Below, in pieces: positions 1 to 63,680 of a DNA stretch of 64,000 nt. The stretch comes from Ficedula albicollis (lineage: Eukaryota; Chordata; Aves; Passeriformes; Muscicapidae). The DNA is taken from assembly GCF_000247815.1 (NCBI RefSeq), contig NC_021677.1, forward strand, positions 11,392,803 through 11,456,802. The letters run 5' to 3'. A program made the position numbers and the translations under genes. The notes below the pieces were generated by a model. That model saw only the letters and a list, made by a program, of their open reading frames with translations. It searched no databases and was not told where the DNA came from. Each line of letters opens with the position of its first letter. Within the stretch, counting starts at the first letter, position 1.

Positions 1-358
1 TGCTGGGCTTTGGTTGGCGTTTGTTCTTTTCTTTTTAATTTGAAAAGCCTGAGCTGGACTGAGGTAGTCAAGTGGTTTCAGCGTGATAGGAATTACAGAA
101 AAGTAAACAATGAAAACATAGTTAAAGGTGATAAAACCGGATTTAATTGTGGTCCTTGTTAACGCTTTCATTTTCACTGGGGGATAATGGAGGAGTGGAG
201 CAGGGAGGTGTGGGAGCAGTCGGTGTTCTGTAACTCAGCCCTCCCTGCTGGTGCTGAGTGGAAGAGTTACCCCGCAGCAATTACAAGTTAGACCCATTTG
301 CTGCCACTTCTGATTGACTTCCGATATCTGCTCGAGACTGACGGTGTGCTTCCTGTAG
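1..358 (+). other. Intron upstream of the partial first gene
   Basis: Non-coding sequence ending in a plausible 3' splice site. A branch-like TGATTGACTT element lies about 40 bases before a TCCTGTAG acceptor whose AG is at 357-358. No open reading frame or repeat is recognised here. It is read as the last intron of the gene whose terminal exon follows. Confidence 0.45.
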
Positions 359-393
359 GTAACAAGATGAAGTTCCTCCACAAGAAGAACTAG
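359..393 (+). CDS. DENND2B: Terminal coding exon, probably DENND2B (ST5), partial
   Basis: After the acceptor at 357-358 the sequence reads NKMKFLHKKN and then TAG at 391-393. A short basic tail followed by several hundred non-coding bases and a polyadenylation signal is typical of a last exon. The identification leans on synteny: from memory, DENND2B/ST5 (a DENN-domain Rab exchange factor) is next to RPL27A in human, and the family ends in a short basic tail. Only about ten residues are available, so no domain can be checked. The earlier exons lie outside the window. It could instead be another gene with a similar tail, or a spurious exon. Confidence 0.45.
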
Positions 394-1100
394 CTCCTTC
401 CTGCTGAAGCACCAGCCCGAAGCCTATTTATTGATGGCACCTGCGGCGTTGGAGCGCGGAGCGGGAGGAGAGCTGGCAGCAGCTCCAGCCGTGGCCCGCG
501 GATGCTGTGTCACTGTGCCACGGGATGGCTCCTCCTGCCTTTGGGTAGAGTTTGTACATAATGTGCTGTAAGCTTTTGTAACTGATTTTGTAATGAGCGA
601 GAAAACTGTGGTAAATATTTGTATATTCCTGAGAATACCAGGTGCTTGTTTGTTTTTTTTTTTTTTTTCTTTAGTATGAGTTGAGTTATGCTTGGTGCAA
701 AAACGAGTAGCTGATTATGTGCAGCTGACTGTCTCGGCAGAACCACTGACTTCAAGGGATGTTTGATGCCTGAACACTGCGGGGTGAATGAGCTCGGGTA
801 CGTGGGAGAGGTTGTACGCACGGGGCCGCTCTCTTGTCTGGCTGCTTGTTTCCTTCAACTTACCTTTAAAGCAGAAATAACAACGTAACTTGACAATAAG
901 GTACTTGGTTCACATGCCAGAACCTCCACTTGGTTTGAACTCTGGTCAGTAAACTCCTTATAACCCATTCTGCACTAAGACTGCTAAGCCTGGGGAGATC
1001 TCAGCTCTCTGACATGCAAGCTGCAGCGAGTAGGTACAGTACAGCCTTTCCTAATGTATGTATGTATGGATCCTAATAAACTCTGTAAATAGACCTGTTT
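394..1100 (+). other. DENND2B: 3' UTR of the partial first gene
   Basis: Non-coding sequence that follows the TAG at 391-393. It contains an AT-rich stretch around 575-640, a poly-T run near 651-668, and an AATAAA hexamer at 1075-1080 followed by T/GT-rich sequence, which fits a cleavage site near 1100. Ownership depends on the terminal-exon call at 359-393. Confidence 0.4.
1075..1080 (+). terminator. Polyadenylation signal AATAAA
   Basis: Canonical AATAAA about 680 bases after the TAG of the upstream terminal exon. It is followed by a GT/T-rich element of the kind seen downstream of cleavage sites. Confidence 0.5.
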
Positions 1101-2689
1101 GTTTATATTCATTGCAAACCACTGCACTTCCTCAGGTGGAGCAGGTACAAACCCAGCGACTTGCCTGTGATTTTTAAATGAATATGTAATTAAAATGTAA
1201 AGTGGTTATTACGAACCTGTCTTTTGGTAGGTTTGCTGTTTCACAACATGTAGTTTGGGATTTCTCCACTGTTGCACCAGGGCTAAGATGAGGCATTTTA
1301 TATCCCTTTTTAACCAATTTTATCCTAACAGAAGCATCTGCTGAAACATTTTTTCATGGGTTGGCAGCAAATTATTTTATCATTGTATCACAGATACTGC
1401 TCCTGACCTATGGTATTTTCAGTTGGCTTTGTGCTGTGCATGGTGCTCAAGTGTCACATTCTTCCTCGATCTGGAAACAGAACTCCTCTCGAGATTCTGT
1501 AGTTTTCCCATAGTCTGAAGAAGAAAATGTTAAAAAAAAGATAAAATTCTTCAATCTGTTGCAAGTCTGACAGATAAAGAAAACCAGCTAAAGCCTCCTA
1601 AAGGAGACGCAGCACGCTGTGGTTGCCATGGTTTGCAGCGTGGTTGCTGCAGCGAGAGCGGCTTTGAGGCTCGCGCAGTTCCTGACCTGACAGTGGTTCT
1701 GGTGTGCTATCAGCCTCATACAGCAAATTCGAGGGGCCAGTCACGAAAAAGGTGAAGCCGTTTCCTTTTTCAGTTGCCTCCCTCACACCAAAAATGCACC
1801 AAAGCTTCTTCAGTGTACATAAATGTCCGTGAAATACCAGGTGCTTTTGATTCAGGGGAAATGTCGCCACAGCTGATGACTTGCACTAGTTTTCTAGTTC
1901 TGTAATGTGCTCCGAGTTCCAGAATGATTCCTAGATGTAATTCTTGAGAGTGGAAAGAGTAACGTCATTTGTATGGCTGGCTTCTGGCCTTTTTATAAAC
2001 AACAGCTGCTAGTGAATGTAGGGGGAAATACATAATCCCTCCTCAAGAAAATGATGGATAAAACACTATCAGGACATGCTGTGGAGTTTCTGCAAAGGCA
2101 ACACAAAGCCATGGAATGCCGATGGACGAGGACATGATGCTGTAAAACCCATCTCCTGCGCCAAAGCTGTTTTCCTCCATTTGCACTTTAAAAATTAAAG
2201 GGGAAAACTTCTAAACATTGTGTTATCTTTCAACACGTTCCCGCTTTTGTAATGCGAATCAGAGGTGAGATCATGGCCCAAAAAAATCTGTAGGTGCTTT
2301 TTTCAGACTACAGCTGTGTAAAACAACCCTTGTGGTACCTGGAGATCTGTGTTTGAAGGGATCAGATGAACAAAGACCATGGAGTGCATTATTTTCCCTA
2401 CTAAATTAGTTGTTAAAACTAATGGTGTTCCTGAGCATGGAATATTTTAAGTGCATCAGGAAAATTCTAAAGAAAAATAAATCCGGTGCTGAAGCCTGCG
2501 TTTAAAATTTGTGAAGTTTTGTTTAAAATCTTATCAGTATCAAACCCATTAAAAAAAGCCCTAGAAACGAAGCTTAAGAAACAGTAACACTCCACGAATT
2601 CACACTTCAATGTGGCAAATAATTGTGTTTAAGGACGTAGTGTTCATTTTAACAGTGTCCCACTGTTAATGGCTATTAAATAAAAAGAC
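1101..2689. other. Intergenic, no gene seen
   Basis: AT-rich unique sequence between the upstream 3' UTR and the RPL27A CpG island. I see no exon with splice sites, no RNA gene and no repeat I can name. Short open frames here (for example 1598-1870 on the minus strand) show no protein-family features. Confidence 0.5.
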
Positions 2690-2860
2690 CGAATTGCGAA
2701 TTTTCCTAAATTCTGGTCCAAACGCTGCTCTTCCGCGCCGGGAGAGGTCGGGGCGCTGTGCCCGCCCCTCAGAGCGCCGCCCGCCGCTCCCGCCCTGCGA
2801 AACCTCGCGAGATCTCGGCCCCGCCCCCGCGCCTTCGCCCGCTCTCGCGAGAGCCGCGCC

Positions 2861-6145
<3,285 letters not shown>

Positions 6146-7139
6146 CTCATTTACAGAAGTTTGGGTTGTTCTGATTTTTCTTTCCTGACTTGTCCAGAGA
6201 CAGTTCACACTTTTAATCTTACCTGCATAATTTTTGATCAGTGGTTTGACTGCTTCTCATTTCATTTTGAAATTGCCTGACTGGTGTGTTCAGTGCCTGC
6301 CATGTGCAGATACCTCATTGTTTTGTCTTTATAGGATAGCAAAATTGTGTTCTGTATTTGTGCTGCTCTTTGTTAGTGATCTTTCCTACAACTGTCTGAA
6401 AACAGACTTGATGTGCTTTTGATGGGAATTCTTGAATACCAAAATTACATCCAGGGGAGATCTGTGGGGATGGAACAGCAGGAGTGTGGACAGAGAAATG
6501 CAGTGTGACAGTGGTGTATCAGTAACTGTTACTTAACATTTGCAGTTTCTGCCCTCCCCAGGCTGGGTGTGCAATTCCTGCAGTTCCCACCTGTGGGACA
6601 GAGTTGGTGCCAGCTATCCTCAACCTTCCTTACAGCTGGCAAAGCAGTGGCACAGCTCTAGAACTGCTCTGTGTGAAGTTCTGATGTATTGGGTTTAAAA
6701 TAACTGCCTGAAATGGTCCTTGTTTGGTTGTAACATCAAATTAGGACTTCTGGTGTCTGCAAGGCTTGACTCTGCATGCCAAAGCAGGATTTAATGGTAA
6801 AAAAATCAACTAAATTCAGTGAGCTTTTTCTCAAGTGTAAGACTAAAGGCCTATAAACACTGTAACTTGTTTTGTGCTCGCTGCTGAAGTTGATGGAAGT
6901 TATCTTCTAGTATGTGGGATAGAATCCTAGTTAATTAACTTCTAGTGTATGGCAGCCATTAAATTTAGAGGGCTTTTAGGGTGAGGTTGATGTGCATTCC
7001 ATTTATTTAACAGTTCATCTTATCCTGTGGTGCTGCTGCTTGTGAATAGCTGTGACATAAATGGACACTTGGTTCCAATCTGCGGAGGAGTTTGGGAGCT
7101 GTCTCTCCCTGGCTGGGACTGCTGTTCCCTGGAGTGTGA
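6146..7139. other. Intergenic between RPL27A and TRIM66, no gene seen
   Basis: Unique sequence without a recognisable exon, RNA gene or named repeat. Confidence 0.5.
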
Positions 7140-7545
7140 TGCTGGATGTAGCTCCATCCAGCACTTCCTGGCCCCAGCCGTCCCTCCAGTTCTTTATCCA
7201 GTGACCGGTGCACTCCCAGGCCATGAGCAGCCAGTGTCTCCAGGAGAGTGTGTGGGAAACGGTGTCCCAGGCTTTCCTGCACTCCAGACAGACAGACAGC
7301 AGCCACAGCCTTTCTCTCATCCCCCCAGTGGGGCACCTTGGCAGAGGAGTCAGGTTGGCCAAGCAGGACCTCCTTCCATAAACCCACACTGACTGGGTTT
7401 GGTTTTATGGCACAAGTGCCACTTGGTGGTGCTGGAGATGATCTGCACCAGGACCTTCCCCAGCTCCAAAGTCAGGCTTGTAATTCCCTGGATTCTCGTT
7501 CCAGGCCTTGTAGCTCATTGCAGTCTTCTCCTTCAGCTGCCTGAC
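7140..7545 (-). mobile_element. CR1 LINE fragment (ORF2 region), antisense
   Basis: Phrases such as TCTCCAGGAGAGTGTG, CACAGCCTTTCTCTCATC, GGTTGGCCAAGCAGGACCT, CCCACACTGACTGGG and GAGATGATCTGCACC match the antisense of the reverse-transcriptase region of avian CR1 retrotransposons. It is degenerate, with frames broken on both strands, so it is a dead fragment. The boundaries are approximate; the 5' edge may extend to about 7045. Confidence 0.75.
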
Positions 7546-7561
7546 TTTGCATGCCTGCCTT

Positions 7562-7997
7562 AGAACACAATTTTAAACACTCTTTTTTCACTCTTCCTAC
7601 CAAAGAATTCTGCTCAGTTTTGTATGTCGTTCAAAAGGCATAAATTGAATTTTTCAGTAACCTGCTTCTGCTCATCCGGCCCCAGATTTGGCTTTTAGGG
7701 TGACAGAGCATTTCTCAGTATCAGGCTTTGTATGCACTGATTCTCTGTGCATGGATGCTTTGGGCTGTGGTTTCTCTGTCAGAACACAATTTTAAACACT
7801 TTTTTCACTCTTCCTACCAAAGAATTCTTCTCAGTTTTGTATGTCGTTCAAAAGGCATAAATCGAATTTTTCAGTAACCTGCTTCTGCTCATCCAGCCCC
7901 AGATTTGGCTTTTAGGGTGACAGAGCATTTCTCGGTATCAGGCTTTGTATGCACTGATTCTCTGTGCATGGATGCTTTGGGCTGTGGTTTCTCTGTG
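7562..7997 (+). repeat. 219-bp direct tandem duplication
   Basis: Copies 7562-7780 and 7781-7997 both start AGAACACAATTTTAAACACT and end with TTTGGGCTGTGGTTTCTCTGT. They are nearly identical, with a few substitutions and a TC-run length change. The duplication is intergenic, directly after the CR1 fragment. Confidence 0.9.
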
Positions 7998-55025
<47,028 letters not shown>

Positions 55026-55270
55026 CCTCCCCAAGATATGAGATTTGAGGAATCCAGCAGCATGACTGGCAGAGTTAAGGTGTGTGGGAGGAAAACAAAG
55101 CACTCGGGTGGTTTATTTAAACTCTACTATTCTGCTGACCATATGCCTTATTTCTAGATCTTGTGCATAGACAACAGATCCAAAATGTTTAAATCCGTCA
55201 ATATTCCATCTGTTAAAAGAAGTACTAATGTCTTGGTCATAGGTAATGATAAATAATAATAAAAATAACA
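55026..55270 (+). other. TRIM66: Probable start of TRIM66 3' UTR
   Basis: Non-coding sequence after the TGA. The first AATAAA is at 55258-55263 within an AT-rich ATAATAATAAAAATAA stretch. Others occur further on (about 56278 and 57461), so the real 3' end is undetermined. Confidence 0.4.
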
Positions 55271-58200
55271 TGCTAATAATACCTCATACTGCAGTACTGT
55301 TTCATGATCTGTTCAGTGTGGCATCTCTATTTTATAGAGCACAGGTAACCATGTAATAATCTTGCAACCTCAGTGTGAATGCTGGCCGTGCTTTGTGACG
55401 AATACAACATGTAGCCATCAAAGCTGTAATCCTGTTGCCTTATTCAATGATTTTTCTGGGAGTTTGGCTGCTCCAAAGCCTGTGAGATAGGGTGTAATGT
55501 GATTATCTGGTGAGCTGTTTATTTTGAGGCACACATTTTCATTAAATCAGGAGAGAACAAGTGCTAATAGTGCTAATACAAGGGCTCTGTGAGAGCTGGC
55601 TCTCAGTGCATACTGGGTGCTCTGTTTGCAAGGCATCGTTCTCCTGGAATCTAATTCATGCTGGGTAAAGCAGTGTGGGATTTCGTAGCTCTCAAAGGCA
55701 GCATTTTTATACAACCAAGGCAGTTGTTTTTCTATAAAGCAGATATTAGAATTCAGCAAATTAACTATGGAGTGAATTGCATGGTTACAGAAGAGCCTAT
55801 AAAATAACGTCATTTATTTCTGATTTTCTTTTTGCTTATTACCTGTAGTTGTGATTGCCAGCAGTACTAGAAGATGATAATAATGCTACGTATGTAGAAG
55901 CTTAAGCAGAAACGCTAAGATTTTTTAAATTTTTATTTTTTTGGCTGAATTTCACAATGTATAGGCAGAGCACAACCAAGAGCAGATTTAGAGTTCACCT
56001 GAACAGAGGTTACATGTCACTTTAAAGTCTGAAGGGTGGGATGAGTAACAGGACATCACACCTGAGCAAAGAGTGATAGTTTGCAAGCTGCTTCCCACTC
56101 CTTCCAGCAGCTGAGCCACATCTCTGCATGGCCAGTGCTTTCTTCATGTGTGTGAGGGACCCCTTCCTCCTTAGAGTCCTGCCCAGCAAAGTAGTCCAGG
56201 TTGGGGCCCAGCTCTGAGACAGGAGGTTGTTGCAGACCTCAAAAACAATTAAAGTTCATTTAAATTAGGTTCCTGTAAATAAAGATGATATTTTCAGCAT
56301 AGTTTATATGGGCTATTTTGTCTGGTAGCCATGTATGTTATTTTAGATAACACTTTAAAGTAAAGGTTTATATATGACATAGTAAGAAGAATGTTATATT
56401 CTACTATCTGTGGGACTTACTGTTTGCCCATAACTTGGTAGTGTGCTAATATTTTCTCTCCTTTGAAGAAATGAAAATCTGGATATTAGAAACCAACTGG
56501 CAAACTGTGAGATGAAGGGACAGCCTTTACATTTTCTAAATGTGAATTCATATATGTTTGCTTTCTGTCAAATTCCTAAAAACATTGAGAGTCTTGGCAC
56601 AGGGCAATGAGTGCAGGTTTGTCACTGAATTAATCACCCTTATCTGTGCTACACATATCACTTTTTTTTCAGTTTCTTCACCAAAGACCTATCTTTTACC
56701 ATTAATAATGCAAAAATGATATGCTCTTTAGATTTCATCTAGGGGCAGTGGTAGAAATGTGAGAGATTTTGGATGGCTTCCTCTTTCCCTGGAAGAGCAG
56801 AGTCAACAAGATTCTCCTTCTGTTTCTTAAAGGCTGTAAGGTTAACTGTAGCATTACTTTTGCAGAACACCTATTTAAATAAAATTTTATCCAGGTATAT
56901 TATGCTTTTATTAAAAATAGAAGGTTTCCAGTTTGTCATCATAAACAGAACACCTTTTGGGTGTGTGCTGGCAGGACTGAATGACCTGAGCACTCTTAAG
57001 GCTAACTGAGATTCTGATTAATATTCTAAGACTAGTAACTATTGAAAAAAACCCTCATAAACCTTATGTCATGTTGGTAAGCAGAACAAAAGCCGAAGTC
57101 CTATGTATGATTTAATATATTTTCAAACACGAATCAATAGGTCAGCAAATTCATAATACAGTGCAGGTTATAAGAACAATGTATTTTTCCTACATGTAGT
57201 GGGTTACATGTATAAAGGGAAAATCCTTTCTGTGTTTAAACAGTTGGAAAAGAGATTAATTGCAGTTTCATAATAGGTCTGTCAAAGAAGAAATGACAGC
57301 TACAGATTTGGCTTTCATTCCCCCCCAGACAGTTTCAAAGACCTGCTTGTTCCAGTGTCGTGGCAGGAGAATGGCATCACAGTTAACACAAACGGGTGTT
57401 CAACCACACAGATTAACCAATGACTGCATGTTTATATGTGTAATGTGCATTGCTGAACAATAAAACATGTGAAATGCCTTGCTGCACATCAATCTGAAAT
57501 CTTTGCTCTCAGTCTGCTTTCAATTCATGTATGGATGGTACAATATAATTTAACAATCATTAGCTAAGTTGCTCATAGCTTCTGATAGCAAAAGAGAGCA
57601 GTTATGAGAGCTGCTATGCTAACACAGGAGACAGCTTGCTGTTTGTGCTAATATTTTCAATACCAAGTAGATTTTTTTTGCCTTTTTGTTTTTCAGTTGC
57701 TCTAAGTTATTGAGAAACGAACATGACAAGAACAAGCAGCAAAAATGTTAGTTTCAATGTCTGCACACATAAAGTGCCAAGAAACATGCTACTTATTAGT
57801 GAGAGGAAAAACAGTGTAGTGTGTTAATCTGGAGGAATCAGAAGAGATATTCTAAAACTGCAAATGCCAAAAATTGGAATAATTTACCAAAAAAAAAAAA
57901 AAAAGAAAAAAATCCTCTATTGGCAAGAAGTCAAGCAGACTGCAAGTGTTTTTATATTATTATTGGTTCCTCTCTGTTTGGTTTATAGGAAAATAAAGTT
58001 ATTAGCATCAGCTTTCTGACCTGGGGGCCCTATTGGCTTGAGGGATAAGAAATCCTTCTCTCAGGTTACAGCTGAGCTGATCTTCCGACATAATTAGTAG
58101 ATAATTTATAATTAGAGGTAACTTTTTTATTTTATAAATAGGAAAATGTAGAAAACCTTCTGGGCTCACAATTCCTTCAGCTGTGAAATACAGGCAATAA

Positions 58201-58539
58201 ACTCTATTATAGACAAAAAAGCTAAATGCCAGCTGAGTTTCTCTGATTTTATTTAGCTATCAAATGAGATAATCTGGGAGAAATAAGGACAGGCAGTAGT
58301 CATAGGCTGAGGAGGAGGCACGACTTTTGAAGATGTATTTGTAGACCAGAAGCAAGAAGTAAGAGAAGTGGTTTTTTTGAGAAATGCTACCCCATTGTCT
58401 GTTCCTGTCTGTTAGTAGAAGTAGGAAGTAGATTTTAGTGTGTTTTTATGTGTGTTCTCATTTAGCTTTTAGACTAAGGAGACTTTTGTAGGAGCTTCTA
58501 TTAGGATATGTAAAAGTAGGAAGAGAGTATTTAGACAGC
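55271..58539. other. TRIM66 3' flank, no gene seen
   Basis: AT-rich unique sequence with scattered AATAAA hexamers and an A-run at 57891-57911. Some may be long 3' UTR. I recognise no exon or repeat family. Confidence 0.45.
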
Positions 58540-60018
<1,479 letters not shown>

Positions 60019-60223
60019 GGAACGAGTGAGCAGCAGAGAAGGAAATTGAGTACAGTCCTTGGACCGGGTTGCAAAGTGAGCAGCAGAGAAGGAAATTGAA
60101 TACAGCCCTCGGACCTGGTTGCAGGATCATCATGGAGCAGTGTTAAATGAGTGAGCAGCAGAGAAGGAAATTGAGTACAGTCCTTGGACCGGGTTGCAGG
60201 ATCATCATGGAGCAGTGTTAAAT
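60019..60223 (+). repeat. Triplicated 50-75-bp block
   Basis: GTGAGCAGCAGAGAAGGAAA TTGA.TACAG.CCT.GGACC recurs at about 60025, 60076 and 60151. Copies 2 and 3 are followed by a shared GCAGGATCATCATGGAGCAG TGTTAAATGA. The unequal spacing shows stepwise duplication. Confidence 0.88.
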
Positions 60224-60489
60224 GAAAGCATGGTGAGACATGTCAGGTTTGGGATACTAAAACCTTTCATTATGGAAGAGGGGATTTGGCTCTGACAGCA
60301 TGCTGCAAATGATGCTTGAGCTTAGCACCTCCAGTCCTGGAGCAGTGTCAGCAATTGAAAGCATGGTGAGACTTGTCAGGTTTGGGATACTAAAACCTTT
60401 CATTATGGAAGAGGGGATTTGGCTCTGACAGCATGCTGCAAATGATGCTTGAGCTTAGCACCTCCAGTCCTGGAGCAGTGTCAGCAATC
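60224..60489 (+). repeat. 133-bp tandem duplication
   Basis: Copies 60224-60356 and 60357-60489 start GAAAGCATGGTGAGAC and end GGAGCAGTGTCAGCAAT, nearly identical. They follow immediately on the triplication at 60019-60223. Confidence 0.9.
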
Positions 60490-63159
60490 ACACAGGGCTT
60501 GTTTTACCTACAGGGCAGTTCTGCTCAGTGAGGGGGAATGGGACAGTGCTCAGTCCACTGCTGCAAACTCACCAGAGCCTTACAGCTCCAGAGCAGCTGC
60601 AGGAGCCTGGGCAATGCAGGTACTACAGCCAGAACCCCTGGCTGAGCCAGGTTATCTCAGGGATCATACAAACAGCATGGATTTTCTCCAGAGAATGAAC
60701 CATGAAGTAATATCCCATACCATTCAGGAAAGCAGAAAGTCTTAATCTTTATTTTTGATCCTTTAAATACAACAGTGCTCTCTGCACTCTTAACTGGAAT
60801 GAGCCTGCTGGACAAGGAGCTCACAGCAATGACATTTTGAGGTGACAGTCTCACTTCCTAGCTCTTGCATCATGTTCAAAGCTCTTCCCAGTGTGCTGTG
60901 TTGCATCATGCCAGCCTGAGCCTGGTGCCACGGGGCCGGGAATCCCTGGGGGCAGGAGAGGCAGCCTGGGCTGCACAGGTGCTGGAGAGGTGGGAACAGC
61001 CTGGGGACATGCAGCCCCTCAGCTGGGAGCAGTGCTGCTCCAGCACACCCTCATCTGCTATCTCCATGACTCATATTGTGGAAGGATATTTAATGGATGG
61101 GAATAGGCAATTTCTTCCTTTCGCTGGCCCTAATAAGGGCACACTGTAAGTATATTTATGGCCACAGAACACAACCTTTTACTCTGCTTGTGAGAAACCC
61201 ACAGAATTAGTCTGACTCTGTGTTTATTGGCTTTTACTGCTCCCAAATAACGCACAGTTTACAAATAAATTTACATTGGTTGCCTCACCTCTTCCCAGAT
61301 GTCAGTGCTACAATGCCCTTCTCATTTTGAGTCAAGTTCTCCATGATTAATTCAGCAGTTTGTAATTAAATGATTAACTAATCATGTTTTTTCCTCCTGA
61401 GTGCCTGTGTGAATGCATTGAAGACTGATTGATTTAACTGGGGTCACTCAGAGCCTAAACACTATGAAGTGTGAGAAACACAGAAGAGGAGGCTCTCTGA
61501 GAAGGGAATAGGAGGACTTGGGACTTTTAGCCTTGTGGATGTTTTCTTGGAAAGAAAAAAAAAAAAAAGTGGTTCTTGAGCTAGGAATCTGAAAATTACA
61601 CAGAAATTTGTGTTATTGCTTTACCTGCCAAAACTGAGGTTCAGATTTTAAAATGTATGTGGGCAGCATAAGCTGTGCTCTTCTTTTTTTAATTTTTTAA
61701 AAAAATTTTTACACTCTTTCATCATATGGGAAGAAATTGAGAATTCTTTTAATGGAATTGAAGGTGAGTAAACGCCAATGTCGATGCTGGGGTTGAGGTG
61801 AAGGGTGGCACTGCAGTCCTGCTGCTGGTTTTCTCAGAGAAGTTCTGTTTATAACTTTCCTCACCAGCCTGAGCAAAGGTGTGTCTGCAGCTCCTAAGAA
61901 AAGATAAAATGCTTACATAGATGTAAAGGGGTGGGAGATGGAGATTTTTATTTCTCGCTCAGTTATGTTTTGCAATTGAATGGGTATTTTCTCACCTTCC
62001 TGGGGAGCATTTAGGTGCCAGAGGTGGTGGTACAGCCTGAATGGGTGGGTAAAATTTAATGAAGCAGCAAAGCTCAGCTTTTCCTAATATTTCCTGTACA
62101 ACGACACAGCCCCTGGGAACAGGAGATTCATTGCCCCGAGGTAAAGCAGGTGGAGGTTCGGTACTGGGCTGGCTGCAGAGCATCAGCACTGCTGGTGCTT
62201 CCAAAGCAAGGCAGCTGGCTCCCTCTGCTGCTTCCAGCACGATCCCAGTCGTTTTAAGCAGGGAGAATTTGCCTCCTCCAAGTCCTGCGGGTTCCAGTAT
62301 CGTTGCACCTCCTGGTTTTAGTACGCTCTCCCTCCATAGGAAGGAGCTGCACGGTCCCCCTTAGCTTAAAATCTGTGCAAACACATTAATCTTTACAAAC
62401 ATTAATGTATGTATTTATAACCGAGAATCAAACTGTAATGTGGCAGCTGAGTGTAAGCATTTTAGGTAAGACCTCCATAAAACCATAATTACACCCATCT
62501 GTTTCCCTTAAGTACACAGCAGAAAACAGTTAGCACTTACTTATATCTCTTGATAGCTCTCTCTCAATCTGGTGTTATGGGGAAAGGGGGAAGTTAATTT
62601 TCTCCTTTATTTTCGTTCTTGAAAAAGATAGTGCTTAAATTCAAATTTGTGAGAAAAGCAAGCTGAAGGTGTTTGCCAAAGGAGGTTGATTTGTAGATGG
62701 AGAGTGTCAAAGCAACAGTTTTTCTCAAGTCTATCTAACCCTTATGCAGCGATTATGGAAAAGACAGAACAGGCATATTTCTAATAAAGTTGTGCCCATA
62801 TAAATAGATATTAACAATAAAGACTCTCACATACTATTTCTTAAAAATACGAGCAGTTTCATCAAAACTTTTGGATATGAAAAGTGCTTGGCAAATAGCT
62901 GTAAACTGAATTTTCATTGAGAAGATGCACAAATGAGCCTTGCCCTTTATGGCCTGGCTGTTCTGGGACTATTTGACCAGATTAGCCTCACCTGGGGTGA
63001 ATTAATGAACACTTCAGTGGAAAAGGGGTGTGAGAGGCCAATTTCCGCTGTGTCAGGGCTGAGATGAACTGGCTCTGATACATTTTAGATAGCAAAAAAA
63101 GAGAGAATAACTGATTAGAGACATTATTGGGAAGGGGGAAAAAATAGACTACGAGAAGC
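60490..63159. other. Intergenic, no confident gene
   Basis: Contains moderately GC-rich patches at about 60880-61140 and 62059-62364 with open frames of 94 and 101 codons. Neither shows a domain, clear splice sites or a known family, so no gene is called. Confidence 0.4.
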
Positions 63160-63680
63160 TGTCAGCTTGTAGGGCTTTTACCACTTAATGATAACCTTTT
63201 GGGGACAATACAGAGTTAGGATATTTGACGGTGCACACTTTAAAATACGGCCACTTACTTTTGCCGACCTGGGTACAACCGAGTTCCTTAAAGGTAAGCT
63301 CCTCATTTCTTTTGAAACGTCTTCGTGCACTTGGAAGTGTCTGTGGGCTCTCAATGAGTTTTGGGCTCATTTGAAGGAACTTGAGACCTTCCACAGCCGA
63401 AGGACCGTGGGACGCTCCAGCTGGGAGCGGGATGAGCGTGGGGACGGGGCGGTGCAGCTCGGCAAGGGGATGATGTGACCGGGGCGGGCTCCTCTCATCC
63501 CGAGGATGTTCCGGGGCAGGGTCCCCTCATCCCAGCTTCCACCTCCATCCCAGCACCGGCAGATGGAGCTCCAGGATCCCGGTTGCTGATTGACCGTGGA
63601 ATCGCTGTCGAAGGGGCCCGCGACGCCTCGGTGTTTCCCCGAGGTGCTCCCGTTTGCCCTTTGCTGTGCCCATGGACTTG
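63160..63680 (+). promoter_or_regulatory. CpG-rich island, possible promoter of next gene
   Basis: CpG density rises sharply from about 63385 to 63665 after a long AT-rich region. A consensus-like splice donor AAAG|GTAAGCT lies at 63290-63299, so a first exon ending at 63293 is possible. From memory the next gene in human is STK33, but no STK33 peptide is visible, so no symbol is given. It could equally be a CpG-rich intergenic patch. Confidence 0.3.

Noticed and set aside
7007..7392. Overlapping frames of about 120 codons on both strands
   Set aside because: They lie in a degenerate antisense CR1 fragment; no intact reverse-transcriptase motif remains.
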